Source: Vibrio maritimus (GTDB lineage Bacteria > Pseudomonadota > Gammaproteobacteria > Enterobacterales > Vibrionaceae). Taken from it: DNA of 64,000 nucleotides. Made by a program: the position numbers and the translations under genes. The DNA lies in NCBI RefSeq assembly GCF_021441885.1, contig NZ_CP090438.1:1488001-1552000 (forward strand). Direction: 5' to 3'. Below the pieces are notes generated by a model. It was not told the DNA's origin, did no database searches, and worked only from the letters and a program-made list of their open reading frames with translations. Of the stretch, positions 1 to 9,139 are shown in pieces (position 1 is the stretch's first letter; each line of letters starts with the position of its first letter).

Positions 1-185
1 CCGCTTTGCTGTTAGGGCTTGATTTCACCATCGCGTTGATAGTGACAGGTTTGGTGTTTCGTGCGTTTTTTACGAAGTGGCTTACCGCTCGTCTTGGTGG
101 GTTCACCGGAGATTGTTTGGGCGCAGCTCAGCAAATTGTCGAGTTGCTCACTTACCTCCTCATGCTCGTTTTCTTAGTAAATTAA
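1..185 (+). CDS. cobS: Adenosylcobinamide-GDP ribazoletransferase, C-terminal end (partial)
   Basis: Only the last ~60 codons are present, read in the frame starting at base 3 and ending with TAA at 183-185. The segment contains GGFTGDCLGAAQQ, which matches the conserved C-terminal motif of CobS (GGxTGDxLGA), followed by a hydrophobic tail. CobS is an inner-membrane enzyme that joins adenosylcobinamide-GDP to alpha-ribazole in the last steps of cobalamin assembly. The next gene, cobU, starts 12 bases later, so this is the front part of a cobS-cobU-cobC operon. The 5' part lies outside the window. Confidence 0.85.
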   Translation, partial: ALLLGLDFTIALIVTGLVFRAFFTKWLTARLGGFTGDCLGAAQQIVELLTYLLMLVFLVN

Positions 186-197
186 TAGGGTGGCGGA

Positions 198-746
198 ATG
201 TCGATTAAACTGGTACTAGGTGGAGCACGTTCGGGTAAGTCCCGGTTTGCTGAGCAGCGCATCAAAGAGCTTTGCGACGCGCTCCCAAACGTAACCAAGC
301 ACTATGTCGCCACATCGGAGCCTCTTGATGATGAAATGAGAGCGCGTATTTCTCATCATCGTCAGCAAAGAGGGGACGGCTGGATCGAGTGGGAAGTGCC
401 TGTTGAGCTTGTCGATACTTTGTCCAAGTTTGATAAGTCAGATGTCGTATTAGTCGATTGCTTAACTCTTTGGCTGAATAATGTGATTTATTATTTGGGT
501 GAGTCAGTTAACAACGATGAAATTGAGCAGGCAGTGTCGAAGCTAGCTTCTGCTTTAAGTCACAGCGATGCGCACATCGTGCTGGTGTCTAATGAGGTGG
601 GGCTTGGTGTCGTCCCTTTAGGTGAGGTCTCTCGTATGTTTGTTGACAACGCGGGGCGCATGAACCAAGAAATCGCAAAAGTTTCTGATAACGTCACCTT
701 AGTTGCAGCGGGATTACCTCTGGTGCTCAAGGGGAGCGAGCGATGA
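198..746 (+). CDS. cobU: Adenosylcobinamide kinase / adenosylcobinamide-phosphate guanylyltransferase
   Basis: This 182-residue protein has the usual CobU length. It opens with the P-loop GGARSGKSRFAE (about residues 8-19), followed by the conserved HHRQQRG stretch, a DCLTLWLNN segment, and the VSNEVGLGVVP motif near residues 131-141. CobU phosphorylates adenosylcobinamide and then transfers GMP to it, giving the substrate of CobS. The gene lies between cobS and a cobC-like phosphatase and its stop overlaps the next start (ATGA), indicating translational coupling. Assignment is firm from motifs and context. Confidence 0.95.
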   Translation: MSIKLVLGGARSGKSRFAEQRIKELCDALPNVTKHYVATSEPLDDEMRARISHHRQQRGDGWIEWEVPVELVDTLSKFDKSDVVLVDCLTLWLNNVIYYLGESVNNDEIEQAVSKLASALSHSDAHIVLVSNEVGLGVVPLGEVSRMFVDNAGRMNQEIAKVSDNVTLVAAGLPLVLKGSER

Positions 747-1366
747 AAGTGAACATCTTGCTTCTTCGTCACGGTAAAGTTAACGGACCTGCCGCGCTAT
801 ACGGTCATACCAATGTGCTTGTTGAGCCGAAGTTGGATAACCAAACAACCACTGCCTTGGCTTCCAAGACGCTGCATCTTAGTATGGTTGTGAGCTCACC
901 TTTATCGCGATGCTCTAACCTCGCCAAGCAACTGAGTTGTGAGCTTGGGATACCACTAAATATCAACCCTGACTTAGCCGAAATGAATTTTGGCAGATTT
1001 GATGGTGTGGCATTCGATTCAATGTCTTCGGAAGATTGGCAGCAGCTTGCACCTTTTTGGGATAGACCCGCAGAGTGTACATTGCAAGGTGGTGAGCGAT
1101 TGGTTGATTTTCACCAGCGAGCCATTTCGGGATGGCGAAAAGTACTCAAAGCCGAACAAAATACCCTAGTGGTTTGCCATGGAGGTGTGATCCGTCAAAT
1201 ATTGGCAGATGTCCTCGACCTTGATTGGAGAAACCCGAAGCTCTATTCGTCATTAGCGATCGGCAACTCGACCATTACACAGATCCAATTTGATACCGAC
1301 TACCCAGAAAACCTGGTGGTTAAAGTCATCGGGCAGCCAGCACAAGATTTTAACTTAGTACCATAA
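743..1366 (+). CDS. cobC: Alpha-ribazole phosphatase-like histidine phosphatase
   Basis: A 207-residue histidine-phosphatase (phosphoglycerate-mutase superfamily) protein. The RHG motif is in LLRHGKVNG near the N-terminus and the second catalytic histidine is in VCHGGVIRQ around residue 150. In this setting the likely reaction is dephosphorylation of alpha-ribazole 5'-phosphate or adenosylcobalamin 5'-phosphate. The start overlaps the cobU stop by four bases. The 3' end overlaps the convergent kinase gene by 12 bases. The superfamily is broad, so the specific role rests mainly on the cob operon context. Confidence 0.85.
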   Translation: MKVNILLLRHGKVNGPAALYGHTNVLVEPKLDNQTTTALASKTLHLSMVVSSPLSRCSNLAKQLSCELGIPLNINPDLAEMNFGRFDGVAFDSMSSEDWQQLAPFWDRPAECTLQGGERLVDFHQRAISGWRKVLKAEQNTLVVCHGGVIRQILADVLDLDWRNPKLYSSLAIGNSTITQIQFDTDYPENLVVKVIGQPAQDFNLVP

Positions 1367-3070
1367 CGCGATAAGCAAAAGTACCGACAACACGAGAGAA
1401 ATTCTTTGCCAAAACAGCACGGGGTTTCTCTCGGCAATCGGCAATTTGCCAAGCTTTTGACTTTTTGGATTGGGTACTTTTAGGTCGAAGAGAAACTCTG
1501 AGACTTCTTGATAACGTTTTTCGGGTTCAATTCTGACCGCATTTTTAAGGGCATAGTCTATCCAGTGCGGTACCTTTTGATTGATGCTTGTAGCGGGGAT
1601 ATAGCGAAGTTTGCCTTGTGCTTTTACGGTGAGTGATTTCGCAACATCTGTACCATACGGAAATTGCCCAGTTAGCATGAAGTAGGTCATGACACCCAGA
1701 GAATAAATATCAGACCGAGTGGTTCCGAAGTAGCCAAGCAGATACTCTGGCGCGCTAAACAGCGCTGTGCCGGGGACCGTCGGCTCCATAGGTGCCATTT
1801 CCTCTAACCCTTTTACCTGTGTTGCCCCAAAGTCGATGATGGTGACGTGTTCATTCGCGTCAATCATGACGTTTTCTGGGCGCAGATCTTGATGAATCAT
1901 TTCATGTCGATGCATGGTCTGCAGCCCCTTACATAGCTGACCAATTATATGCCGAATCTTGCTAAGTGGTGGGTTTGGGTTGTCTCTCACCCATTGCGCC
2001 AGTGTTATCCCTTCGACAAAAGAAGCCACACTGTAGGTATAAGAGTGGCGTAAACTTGGTTTGTAGGCTTTGAGCAGGTGGGGGCTGTTTAGTCGGCTCG
2101 CTATCCAGCTTTCCATCAAAATAGATTCAACGTGTTGGGGATCATGGCGACTCTCCGCAGAAGGCGTCTTTAAAGCAACTTGCTCGTTATTGCTGAGGTC
2201 CTTTGCCAAGAATACGTGGCTTCGGCTGGTGATTTGAAGAGGGCGAAGGATTTCAAAATTGTCGATGCAACGACCTTCTTCAAGCTCTGGTGGCAGCGGC
2301 AGCGTAAACAGTGATTCTTTCCAATCTTGGAGTGGATTATCTGGCAGAGCCTCGATACCTAAAACGATCGCCGAGACATTATCGTGACTACCGTTTTCCA
2401 ACGCGAGGTTAACCAGGGCATCTGCTTTTGTCTGCTCACAAATCGACTCTTGGTTGAGGATCTCTGATATTTCATGTTCGGTGACGTAGTCATACAGCCC
2501 GTCGGTGGCCAGAAGTAATTTGTCTCCAACTGACAGCTCAATCGCAACATGCTCTATATCAACAGATGTATCCATACCAAGAGCTCGAGTAAGGTAACTC
2601 GTCGTTGGATCGATGAAATGTTGATGGTCGTGAGTGAGCTGTTCGAAGTCATTATTGCTTTGGCAATAAACCCGCGAATCACCGCAATGAAATACATACG
2701 CAGTGTGGGATTTGATAATGACAGCGCTGGCGGTGCATACATAGCCCTCGTTGAAATCAAACCGATATTCGCTATTTTTGGTTTGTGCGAACAGCCAATG
2801 GTTTATCGATTTTAATACACGCGTTGCCGAGTTCTTTACTGACCAAGCATCTGAGGTAGCGTAATAGTCTTTGATGAATCCGGTGACCGTTGCTTCGCTG
2901 GCAACCTGACTCACTGAACTTGAGCTTATGCCATCACAGATAATGGCAGCAAGCCCTTTACTCTCCAGCTCCAGATTAGATGGAATAAGGCATCCGATAG
3001 CGTCTTGGTTGACAGGCTTCCGTCCCGCGACGGAAGCCTGACTAACGCTCACTTTGAGTTTGCGTTGCAC
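1355..3070 (-). CDS. Fused PP2C-type phosphatase and Ser/Thr protein kinase, C-terminal membrane anchor
   Basis: A 571-residue two-domain signalling protein. Residues ~1-240 form a PP2C phosphatase: DGISS, GDSRVY and TDGLYD are its metal-binding signature segments. Residues ~265-530 form a Hanks-type kinase with VALK (ATP lysine), HQDLRPEN (catalytic loop, HRDLKPEN variant), DFG and APEYLLG. A final hydrophobic stretch of ~20 residues ending in LLLIALWY should anchor it in the inner membrane. It starts with GTG 19 bases after the FNT transporter stop, so the two probably form an operon. One protein can thus add and remove phosphate; targets are unknown. Similar fusions near nitrite/nitrate genes in vibrios are known, but no nir or nas enzyme gene is in view. 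Confidence 0.88.
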   Translation of the reverse strand: MQRKLKVSVSQASVAGRKPVNQDAIGCLIPSNLELESKGLAAIICDGISSSSVSQVASEATVTGFIKDYYATSDAWSVKNSATRVLKSINHWLFAQTKNSEYRFDFNEGYVCTASAVIIKSHTAYVFHCGDSRVYCQSNNDFEQLTHDHQHFIDPTTSYLTRALGMDTSVDIEHVAIELSVGDKLLLATDGLYDYVTEHEISEILNQESICEQTKADALVNLALENGSHDNVSAIVLGIEALPDNPLQDWKESLFTLPLPPELEEGRCIDNFEILRPLQITSRSHVFLAKDLSNNEQVALKTPSAESRHDPQHVESILMESWIASRLNSPHLLKAYKPSLRHSYTYSVASFVEGITLAQWVRDNPNPPLSKIRHIIGQLCKGLQTMHRHEMIHQDLRPENVMIDANEHVTIIDFGATQVKGLEEMAPMEPTVPGTALFSAPEYLLGYFGTTRSDIYSLGVMTYFMLTGQFPYGTDVAKSLTVKAQGKLRYIPATSINQKVPHWIDYALKNAVRIEPEKRYQEVSEFLFDLKVPNPKSQKLGKLPIAERNPVLFWQRISLVLSVLLLIALWY

Positions 3071-3089
3071 AGTAATTAATCCGAACTAA

Positions 3090-3923
3090 TTAGTTAGCTG
3101 TGCTTTTAGATAGCGACATTTTACGCTCTGGGTTGGTGCGCACGTGTGTTAGGTAAAGCGGAAGACCAACCATCAAGAAACCACCAACTAAGTTACCTAA
3201 TGCTGTTGGGATTTCGTTCCAGATCATGTAATCCATAATCGTGAATTCACCACCCATGATCATTGAAAATGGGAATAGGAACATATTAACGATCGAGTGC
3301 TCAAAGCCCATAAAGAAGAACAGCATAATTGGCATCCACATTGCCATCATTTTGCCACTGGCAGACGTCGAGATCATTGCGCCAACGACACCCATAGATA
3401 CCATCCAGTTACATAGCATGCCGCGAATGAAAATAGTAAACCAACCCGCAGTGCCATGCTCTTGATAGCCTAGGGTGCGTGACTCACCTATGGTGCTTAC
3501 CTTTGCAGCGAGTGTGCCGCCATCGGTGTTATACCCGTAGGTCAGAATAAACGAGGCGAAGAAGGCGACGGTCAGCGCGCCAGCAAAGTTGCCAACGAAG
3601 ACTAACCCCCAGTTTCGGAAAAGCTGGTCCATGGTACAACCGCGTCGTTTATCTATTACTGCTAGAGGAACGAGCGTGAACACGCCAGTAAGAAGGTCAA
3701 ACTTCATTAAATAAAGCATGATAAAGCCGACAGGGAAAAGAATGGATCCAATTAAAGGGCTACCTGTCTTCACGATGACCGTGATAGCAAAAAAGGCAGC
3801 AAGTGCCAAAATTGCACCCGCCATGAAGGCTCGTACTAGAGTATCTTTTGTCGACATAAAGACTTTTTGCTCTCCAGCATCGACCATTTTTGTTACGAAC
3901 TCTTTAGGTTCTACATATGACAT
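3090..3923 (-). CDS. Formate/nitrite transporter (FNT) family channel
   Basis: A polytopic membrane protein of 277 residues with the FNT pattern of six hydrophobic segments, including LLTGVF and NWMVSMGVV motifs. FNT proteins form pentameric channels passing formate, nitrite or related small anions across the inner membrane. The start is taken at MSYVEPKEF (ATG at 3923) because AAGGAGAG lies just upstream; a start nine codons earlier lacks this. The gene leads the operon with the PP2C/kinase fusion, which hints that transport or its use is controlled by phosphorylation. Whether it is NirC-like or FocA-like cannot be decided from the motifs seen. Confidence 0.85.
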   Translation of the reverse strand: MSYVEPKEFVTKMVDAGEQKVFMSTKDTLVRAFMAGAILALAAFFAITVIVKTGSPLIGSILFPVGFIMLYLMKFDLLTGVFTLVPLAVIDKRRGCTMDQLFRNWGLVFVGNFAGALTVAFFASFILTYGYNTDGGTLAAKVSTIGESRTLGYQEHGTAGWFTIFIRGMLCNWMVSMGVVGAMISTSASGKMMAMWMPIMLFFFMGFEHSIVNMFLFPFSMIMGGEFTIMDYMIWNEIPTALGNLVGGFLMVGLPLYLTHVRTNPERKMSLSKSTAN

Positions 3924-4249
3924 ACTTTCTCTCCTTAGAATAAAAGTCATTATCGTTTTAGCGAGTTTCGTGCCATGTCGATAAAGTTGTTAACAATCAG
4001 TACCTTGAAATATTTTGATACATTCTGTGAGTTAGTAAGTCATTGATTATGATGCAAGGTGCACAACTCAGGTGCGCTCTGGTGTACCACTAAAGTAGTA
4101 TTTGAAGGTTGTTCTTGAGAAGTTAGTGAATTAGAAGTCATTGATTTTTATCTGGTCTAGCCCCATGTTATCGATATAGATGGTTTGTCCATCAGTCTTT
4201 TCGCCAATCTATTACGCTTGAGTGGCGACTACAGAATTAGGGAAAGCAT
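3924..4249. other. Intergenic region between divergent FNT transporter and pepF
   Basis: About 330 bases without a convincing gene. It must hold the divergent promoters of the FNT gene and of pepF. A weak FNR-like sequence, TTGATTATGATGCAA, sits near 4043, and three GGTGNNC motifs are clustered at about 4060-4088. None is strong enough to call as a site. Confidence 0.4.
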
Positions 4250-6049
4250 ATGAAAAACGCGGTTTGGGATTTATCTATTGCCTACAAAGGATTGAATGAC
4301 CCAAAAGTCGAGCAAGACATCGAGCTTATCCAACGCTCTATCTCTCTTCTTAACCTTCACAAAGACGAGCGCCAACATGTTGTCGCGATGCAAAATGCGA
4401 TACAGACTATGGAAGCGGCTGGTACCTTGTTAGCCACGGTGAACACACTCGCCAACTGTTACGCTTCGACCAATGCTCAAAACTCACAAGCGAAGCAACT
4501 GATTGGTCGTATTGCCCAGCTTAGTTCTGAGCTTGAACAGGCATTTAGCCCTTATGAGGACACGTTGTCTTTTGCGGATGTTTCGTTCATAGAGCAAGTG
4601 CTAGACCATGACAACCCATCAGTTGCAGGGCAGGGGTTTCAAATAGAGCTGTTGCAGCGTAAAGCGCAAACACAACTCTCAATTAGCGAAGAGCAGCTTT
4701 TGTCAGCCATGCAAGTTGATGGTCGTGACGCGTGGGGTCGTTTATACGACAACATCACGGGTTCATTATTGATCGACATTGAAAGCGAAGATGGCATCGA
4801 GCAAGTGGGCTTTTCAACCGCTGCGAGCCTTCTTTATGGTGGAGAGTTCACCAAACAAGAAGCGGCTTGGAAGGGCATTCAAGCAGCAATGAAAGCGAAT
4901 GAGACTTCGTTTGCGGCGATTGTGAATGCTTTAGCGGGCTGGCGACATAACGAAGGCAAAAAGCGTTCATTACAGCAAGAAGAGCACTTTTTGGATTCAA
5001 GCCTACGTGCAAACCGAATCCAGCGCGATACCTTAGATGCCATGATGAATGTGGCAAAGACTAACAAGCATATAGGACAAAAAGCGGGACGCTTAATGGC
5101 TAAGGTTCACGGTTTGGAGAGCATGACTCCGTGGAATCACCTCGCTGCGATGCCGCCAATGAACAACAGTGAAGCCAAAGTTTACGAATTTGCCGAAGGT
5201 ATCGAGGTCATCAAGCAGGCTTTCGAGCAAGTAAACCCAGAAATGGCAGAGTTTGTACAAACCATGGTTGATAATGGCTGGATAGATGCAGCGCCTTCTG
5301 AGAACCGCCGTTTAGGCGCTTATTGTACCAAACTCGCTGCGACGCGAACGCCACTTGTGTTTATGACATGGGGCGGGAGTCGTTCGGATCTGCTGACGTT
5401 GGCTCATGAGTTGGGGCATGCTTTCCACAACTGGGTAATGCGCGACTTGCCGCTGTGCCGAACTGAATACCCAATGACGTTAGCGGAGACTGCATCTATC
5501 TTTGCAGAAAACATTGTCCGAGACTTCCTATTAGAGCAAGCTCAAACACCGGAAGAAAAATTAGAGATGCTGTGGGAAGAACTGTCTTCAGCGTATGCAT
5601 TGACGATCAATATTCCAGTCCGATTCGAGTTTGAAAAAGCCTTCTATGAGGCGCGCAAAGAAAGCGAGTTGGATGCGAGCCAGTTGTGCGAGCTGATGTC
5701 GACCACATGGGCTGACTGGTATGGGGATTCCATGAAGGGAACCGACCCATATTTTTGGGCAAGCAAACTTCACTTTAGTATCTCTGAGTTAAGCTTCTAT
5801 AACTATCCGTACTTGTTCGGTTACCTGTTTAGCCAAGGCGTTTATGCTCAACGCGAGCAAAAAGGTGAACAGTTTTATGCAGATTACGTTGCTCTTTTGC
5901 GTGATACTGGCTCGTATTTAGCTGAAGATGTCGTGGTCAAACATATGAATAAAGACCTGACCGAAGCGACGTTTTGGCAAGAGAGTATGGAGAGACTGTC
6001 AGACAAAGTCGATGAGTTTGAAAACCTATTCAATCAATTGAGTAGCTAG
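4250..6049 (+). CDS. pepF: M3 family oligoendopeptidase F
   Basis: A 599-residue zinc metallopeptidase of family M3. The zinc-binding HELGHAFH motif is at residues 386-393, followed ~28 residues later by the third-ligand region MTLAETASIFAE. Enzymes of this family cut short cytoplasmic peptides. The length matches the pepF/M3B clade. A good ribosome site (AGGGAAAG) precedes the ATG. It stands alone between the FNT operon and astE. Confidence 0.92.
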   Translation: MKNAVWDLSIAYKGLNDPKVEQDIELIQRSISLLNLHKDERQHVVAMQNAIQTMEAAGTLLATVNTLANCYASTNAQNSQAKQLIGRIAQLSSELEQAFSPYEDTLSFADVSFIEQVLDHDNPSVAGQGFQIELLQRKAQTQLSISEEQLLSAMQVDGRDAWGRLYDNITGSLLIDIESEDGIEQVGFSTAASLLYGGEFTKQEAAWKGIQAAMKANETSFAAIVNALAGWRHNEGKKRSLQQEEHFLDSSLRANRIQRDTLDAMMNVAKTNKHIGQKAGRLMAKVHGLESMTPWNHLAAMPPMNNSEAKVYEFAEGIEVIKQAFEQVNPEMAEFVQTMVDNGWIDAAPSENRRLGAYCTKLAATRTPLVFMTWGGSRSDLLTLAHELGHAFHNWVMRDLPLCRTEYPMTLAETASIFAENIVRDFLLEQAQTPEEKLEMLWEELSSAYALTINIPVRFEFEKAFYEARKESELDASQLCELMSTTWADWYGDSMKGTDPYFWASKLHFSISELSFYNYPYLFGYLFSQGVYAQREQKGEQFYADYVALLRDTGSYLAEDVVVKHMNKDLTEATFWQESMERLSDKVDEFENLFNQLSS

Positions 6050-6059
6050 GCTTTTCACT

Positions 6060-6090
6060 TCTCTGGGTCGTGAGAAATCGTGACCCAGAG
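6060..6090. other. Intercistronic inverted repeat after pepF
   Basis: CTCTGGGTC (6061-6069) pairs perfectly with GACCCAGAG (6082-6090) around a 12-base loop. It lies directly after the pepF stop. There is no run of T after it, so it is a stem-loop that may stop or protect a transcript rather than a clear intrinsic terminator. Confidence 0.5.
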
Positions 6091-6241
6091 GAGCGGTTTA
6101 GAGCACCAAAGTTGAGGGTTTTTCGACCAGATCGGAGTATTTATCTCAAAGAAGCGCGACTTACTTCGATAAACGCGATCATATCCGTATAATTTTCTGT
6201 CTTGTTTCATTACCATACCGCTGTTAGATAGGGAGCAGCGC

Positions 6242-7270
6242 ATGACGAAATCGTTTTTTCGCCAATCATTTCTGAAAGATACTTTAGAAACCGAAACTGA
6301 ATTCACCGCAACATCAATAACCACACCAGACGGTGTGAAGTTAGATCATCGTTACCGTGGTGTTCTTGAAGTCACGCCGAGTCACATGGACGAGGACAGC
6401 GAGCACATCATCATTTCTTGTGGCATCCACGGCGATGAAACCGCGCCCATGGAACTGGTTGATAAAATGGTCGATGACATCGCATCGGGCTTTTTGAAGC
6501 TTAAAGCGCGCTGTCTTTTTATTATTGCTCATCCTGAGGCGACCAACCGCCATACTCGTTTTATCGATGAAAACCTCAACCGACTGTTTGGTAACAAAGA
6601 GCGTGCGGTTAATCGAGAGGTGGCGATAGCAAAACATCTCAAGCAACTTGTAGAGGCTTTCTATCAAGATACGGCAGTAGCGCGTCGCTGGCACCTTGAC
6701 CTTCACTGTGCGATTCGTGAGTCTAAGCACTACTCATTTGTTGTGAGCCCTAAAACGCGCCACGCAGTTCGTAGCAAAGCATTATTTGACTATGTAGCAA
6801 GCGCTCATATGGATGCTGTTTTGCTCTCTAACGCACCTTCGAGCACGTTTAGTTGGTTCTCTGCAGAAAACTACGGCGCTCAAGCATTAACTATGGAACT
6901 TGGTCGTGTGGCGAGAATTGGTGAGAACGATCTAGAAAAACTGCTTGCCTTTGACTTAGCAACGCGCGATTTGCTTGCAGCGGAGCAGCCAGAGCACTTA
7001 GCAAAAGCACCAATTATGTATCGCGTCTCTCGCACGATTGTGCGTCATCACGATGACTTCGACTTCCTATTTGATGATAACGTTGAGAACTTCACCGAGT
7101 TTAAACATGGTGAAGTTTTTGGTCACGATGGTGATAAACCTCTAATGGCGAAGAATGATCACGAGGCGATCGTATTCCCAAATCGTAAAGTTACGATTGG
7201 TCAACGCGCTGCACTTATGGTAGTTAATGTCGCAACTCGCTATGAGGATGACCAACTGGTCTACGATTAA
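6242..7270 (+). CDS. astE: Succinylglutamate desuccinylase / aspartoacylase family protein
   Basis: A 342-residue zinc carboxypeptidase-like enzyme. CGIHGDETAPMEL (about residues 60-72) gives the HxxE zinc ligands, DLHCAIRESK (about 156-165) the third histidine, and TMELGR (near 220) the catalytic region. Succinylglutamate desuccinylase releases glutamate in the last step of arginine succinyltransferase catabolism. No other ast gene is nearby, which is common for astE in vibrios. The ribosome site is AGGGAGC nine bases upstream. Confidence 0.88.
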   Translation: MTKSFFRQSFLKDTLETETEFTATSITTPDGVKLDHRYRGVLEVTPSHMDEDSEHIIISCGIHGDETAPMELVDKMVDDIASGFLKLKARCLFIIAHPEATNRHTRFIDENLNRLFGNKERAVNREVAIAKHLKQLVEAFYQDTAVARRWHLDLHCAIRESKHYSFVVSPKTRHAVRSKALFDYVASAHMDAVLLSNAPSSTFSWFSAENYGAQALTMELGRVARIGENDLEKLLAFDLATRDLLAAEQPEHLAKAPIMYRVSRTIVRHHDDFDFLFDDNVENFTEFKHGEVFGHDGDKPLMAKNDHEAIVFPNRKVTIGQRAALMVVNVATRYEDDQLVYD

Positions 7271-7315
7271 TCGAAAAGCAGTGGCGTTCTCTCGCGCTGC
7301 TGTTATGCTTCTCTA

Positions 7316-8314
7316 ATGGAATTCAATCAGTTACTGAATCAAAACCAGAGGCGCTGGCACACGCTTATGCTCGTGATGTTTGGCGTCTTAATAGGTTGCG
7401 CTTTTCTTCATCTCTCCGTGGGTGAGATATTCATCAATCCTTTCTCACCGCAAACTGCACTCGAGTCTCGGCTTCTTTACGACTTGCGTTTACCAAGGCT
7501 ACTCGCAGCGGCTGCAATTGGCGCGGCGCTCGCTCTTTCAGGGGCATCTTTGCAAGTGCTGTTAGGTAACGTCCTTGCCGAGCCAGGTGTGCTTGGTATT
7601 TCGGGTGGGGCAAGCTTAGGTATGGTATTGATCCTATTCGCCTTTCCCGCCGCCGCAACTCCGCTAGGGTTTATGCTGGCTGGCGTGGCAGGCGCGTTAG
7701 GCTTTACTTTAATTTTGGTGTCGATGGCGAGAACCCTCAGGTTGACAACGACTCGTTTGCTGCTGGTGGGCGTGGCGCTTGGGATACTATCCGGTGCAGT
7801 AGTTACTTGGGCATTTTACTTTAGTGATGATTTGAGTATTCGCCAGCTCATGTATTGGCTAATGGGAAGCGTCGGGGGCGTCAGTTGGTATCAACATATT
7901 CTCACTCTGGTGATGATACCCGTTGGAATTTGGCTGTGTCTGAAGGGGACGATACTCGATAAACTCATGGTTGGCGAGATCCACGCGAAACAGCTTGGCG
8001 TCGATGTTATGCGCATACGGTGGCAACTGATTTTAGCGGTTTCATTGCTCGTGGGCGGCTCCGTTGCTCTTGGCGGTGTGATTAGTTTTGTTGGTCTTGT
8101 TGTGCCACACTTGCTTCGTTTGTCTTTTGGAACAGAGAATCGTTATTTGCTGCCGCTGTCTGCATTGACGGGTGCAGCACTGCTCGTTGTTTCAGATATC
8201 TTGGCGCGCACTGTTCTTGATTCAGCTGAACTCCCTGTTGGTGTTATGACGACGACTATCGGTGCGCCCGTGTTTATATGGATGCTATTGAGAAGCCATG
8301 ATACAAGCTCATAA
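7316..8314 (+). CDS. btuC: Vitamin B12 ABC transporter permease
   Basis: A 332-residue FecCD-family permease with about ten hydrophobic segments. GASLQVLLGNVLAEPGVLGISGGA is typical of BtuC, and the GEIHAKQLGVD loop is the coupling helix that contacts the ATPase. BtuC forms the inner-membrane channel for cobalamin import. It overlaps btuD by 17 bases, so the two are translated together. Its location a few kb from cobS-cobU-cobC fits a corrinoid-related neighbourhood. There is no strong ribosome site upstream of this ATG, so the exact start is uncertain. Confidence 0.92.
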   Translation: MEFNQLLNQNQRRWHTLMLVMFGVLIGCAFLHLSVGEIFINPFSPQTALESRLLYDLRLPRLLAAAAIGAALALSGASLQVLLGNVLAEPGVLGISGGASLGMVLILFAFPAAATPLGFMLAGVAGALGFTLILVSMARTLRLTTTRLLLVGVALGILSGAVVTWAFYFSDDLSIRQLMYWLMGSVGGVSWYQHILTLVMIPVGIWLCLKGTILDKLMVGEIHAKQLGVDVMRIRWQLILAVSLLVGGSVALGGVISFVGLVVPHLLRLSFGTENRYLLPLSALTGAALLVVSDILARTVLDSAELPVGVMTTTIGAPVFIWMLLRSHDTSS

Positions 8315-9056
8315 TCTATCGGTTGGAACTCGCTTATTACCCGTTAGCCTCTCATTACCCGAAGGGAAGCTCACTCACATCATTGGTCCGAATGGCAGCG
8401 GAAAAAGCACCTTGCTCGCTGCGTTATCCGGTGTGATGAGCTATCAAGGGGTCATTAAAGTGGGCGACCTGGATTTGGCTCAAATGTCACTTCCCGATAT
8501 CGCTTTACTGCGTGCTTATCTTGCTCAGTCCGCGCGACCGGCGTTTAACATGCCCGTTTACCAGTTTCTGTCGTTGTCGATCCCCAGCAACAAGCAATGT
8601 TCAGATGAGACTCTCAATCAAGCGATAGCGGAGCTCACTGAGCTACTTAATATCAACACTATGTTGTCTAGAACGGTCCATCACTTGTCGGGTGGTGAAT
8701 GGCAACGTGTTCGGCTAGCCGCATGCTGTTTACAGGTTTGGCGTCCGATCAACCCTCTGGCTCGAGTTCTGATTCTAGACGAACCCGCAGCGCCATTGGA
8801 TATTGGTCAAGAGAAGTACTTAAATGAGCTGATCGATATCGTAACACGACAAGGAACATCGGTCATTGTGGCGAATCACGACCTTAATACCACACTGAGA
8901 CGTGCCGATTACGTAGTCCTACTCGCAAATGGGGTAATGGAGGCTGTAGGGACGAGCGAAGAAGTGCTGACGGAAGAGAACATCAGTTCGGTTTACAAGA
9001 CCACGGTCAAAAAGATTGAGTTTGAAGGAAAACCCTTGCTTATCTTTAATGAGTAG
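8298..9056 (+). CDS. btuD: Vitamin B12 ABC transporter ATP-binding protein
   Basis: A 252-residue ABC ATPase. Walker A is GPNGSGKST (about residues 31-39), the signature is LSGGEWQRVRLA (about 130-141), Walker B is VLILDEPAAPLD (about 154-165), and the H-loop is VANHDLN. It energises BtuC for cobalamin import. No periplasmic btuF is in the window. The gene ends just before a strong terminator. Confidence 0.92.
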   Translation: MIQAHNLSVGTRLLPVSLSLPEGKLTHIIGPNGSGKSTLLAALSGVMSYQGVIKVGDLDLAQMSLPDIALLRAYLAQSARPAFNMPVYQFLSLSIPSNKQCSDETLNQAIAELTELLNINTMLSRTVHHLSGGEWQRVRLAACCLQVWRPINPLARVLILDEPAAPLDIGQEKYLNELIDIVTRQGTSVIVANHDLNTTLRRADYVVLLANGVMEAVGTSEEVLTEENISSVYKTTVKKIEFEGKPLLIFNE

Positions 9057-9062
9057 AAATGA

Positions 9063-9101
9063 AAAACGGTCTCTAATTTAGAGACCGTTTTGCTATTTTT
9101 T
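9063..9101. terminator. Bidirectional intrinsic terminator between btuD and the MazG-like gene
   Basis: AAAACGGTCTC pairs with GAGACCGTTTT (9063-9091), flanked by A-rich sequence on one side and T-rich on the other, with TGCTATTTTTT following on the plus strand. It serves convergent btuD and the minus-strand gene ending at 9140. Confidence 0.9.
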
Positions 9102-9139
9102 AGCTGACTCGCTGATTGCAGCTCAATTCATATTAGCAA

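Noticed and set aside
4043..4057. FNR-like site TTGATTATGATGCAA near the FNT gene
   Set aside because: The second half-site is poor; too weak to call, although FNR control of FNT genes is common.
6055..6324. Minus-strand 89-codon frame over the astE upstream region
   Set aside because: It overlaps the start of astE and contains the hairpin at 6061-6090; no ribosome site or family match.
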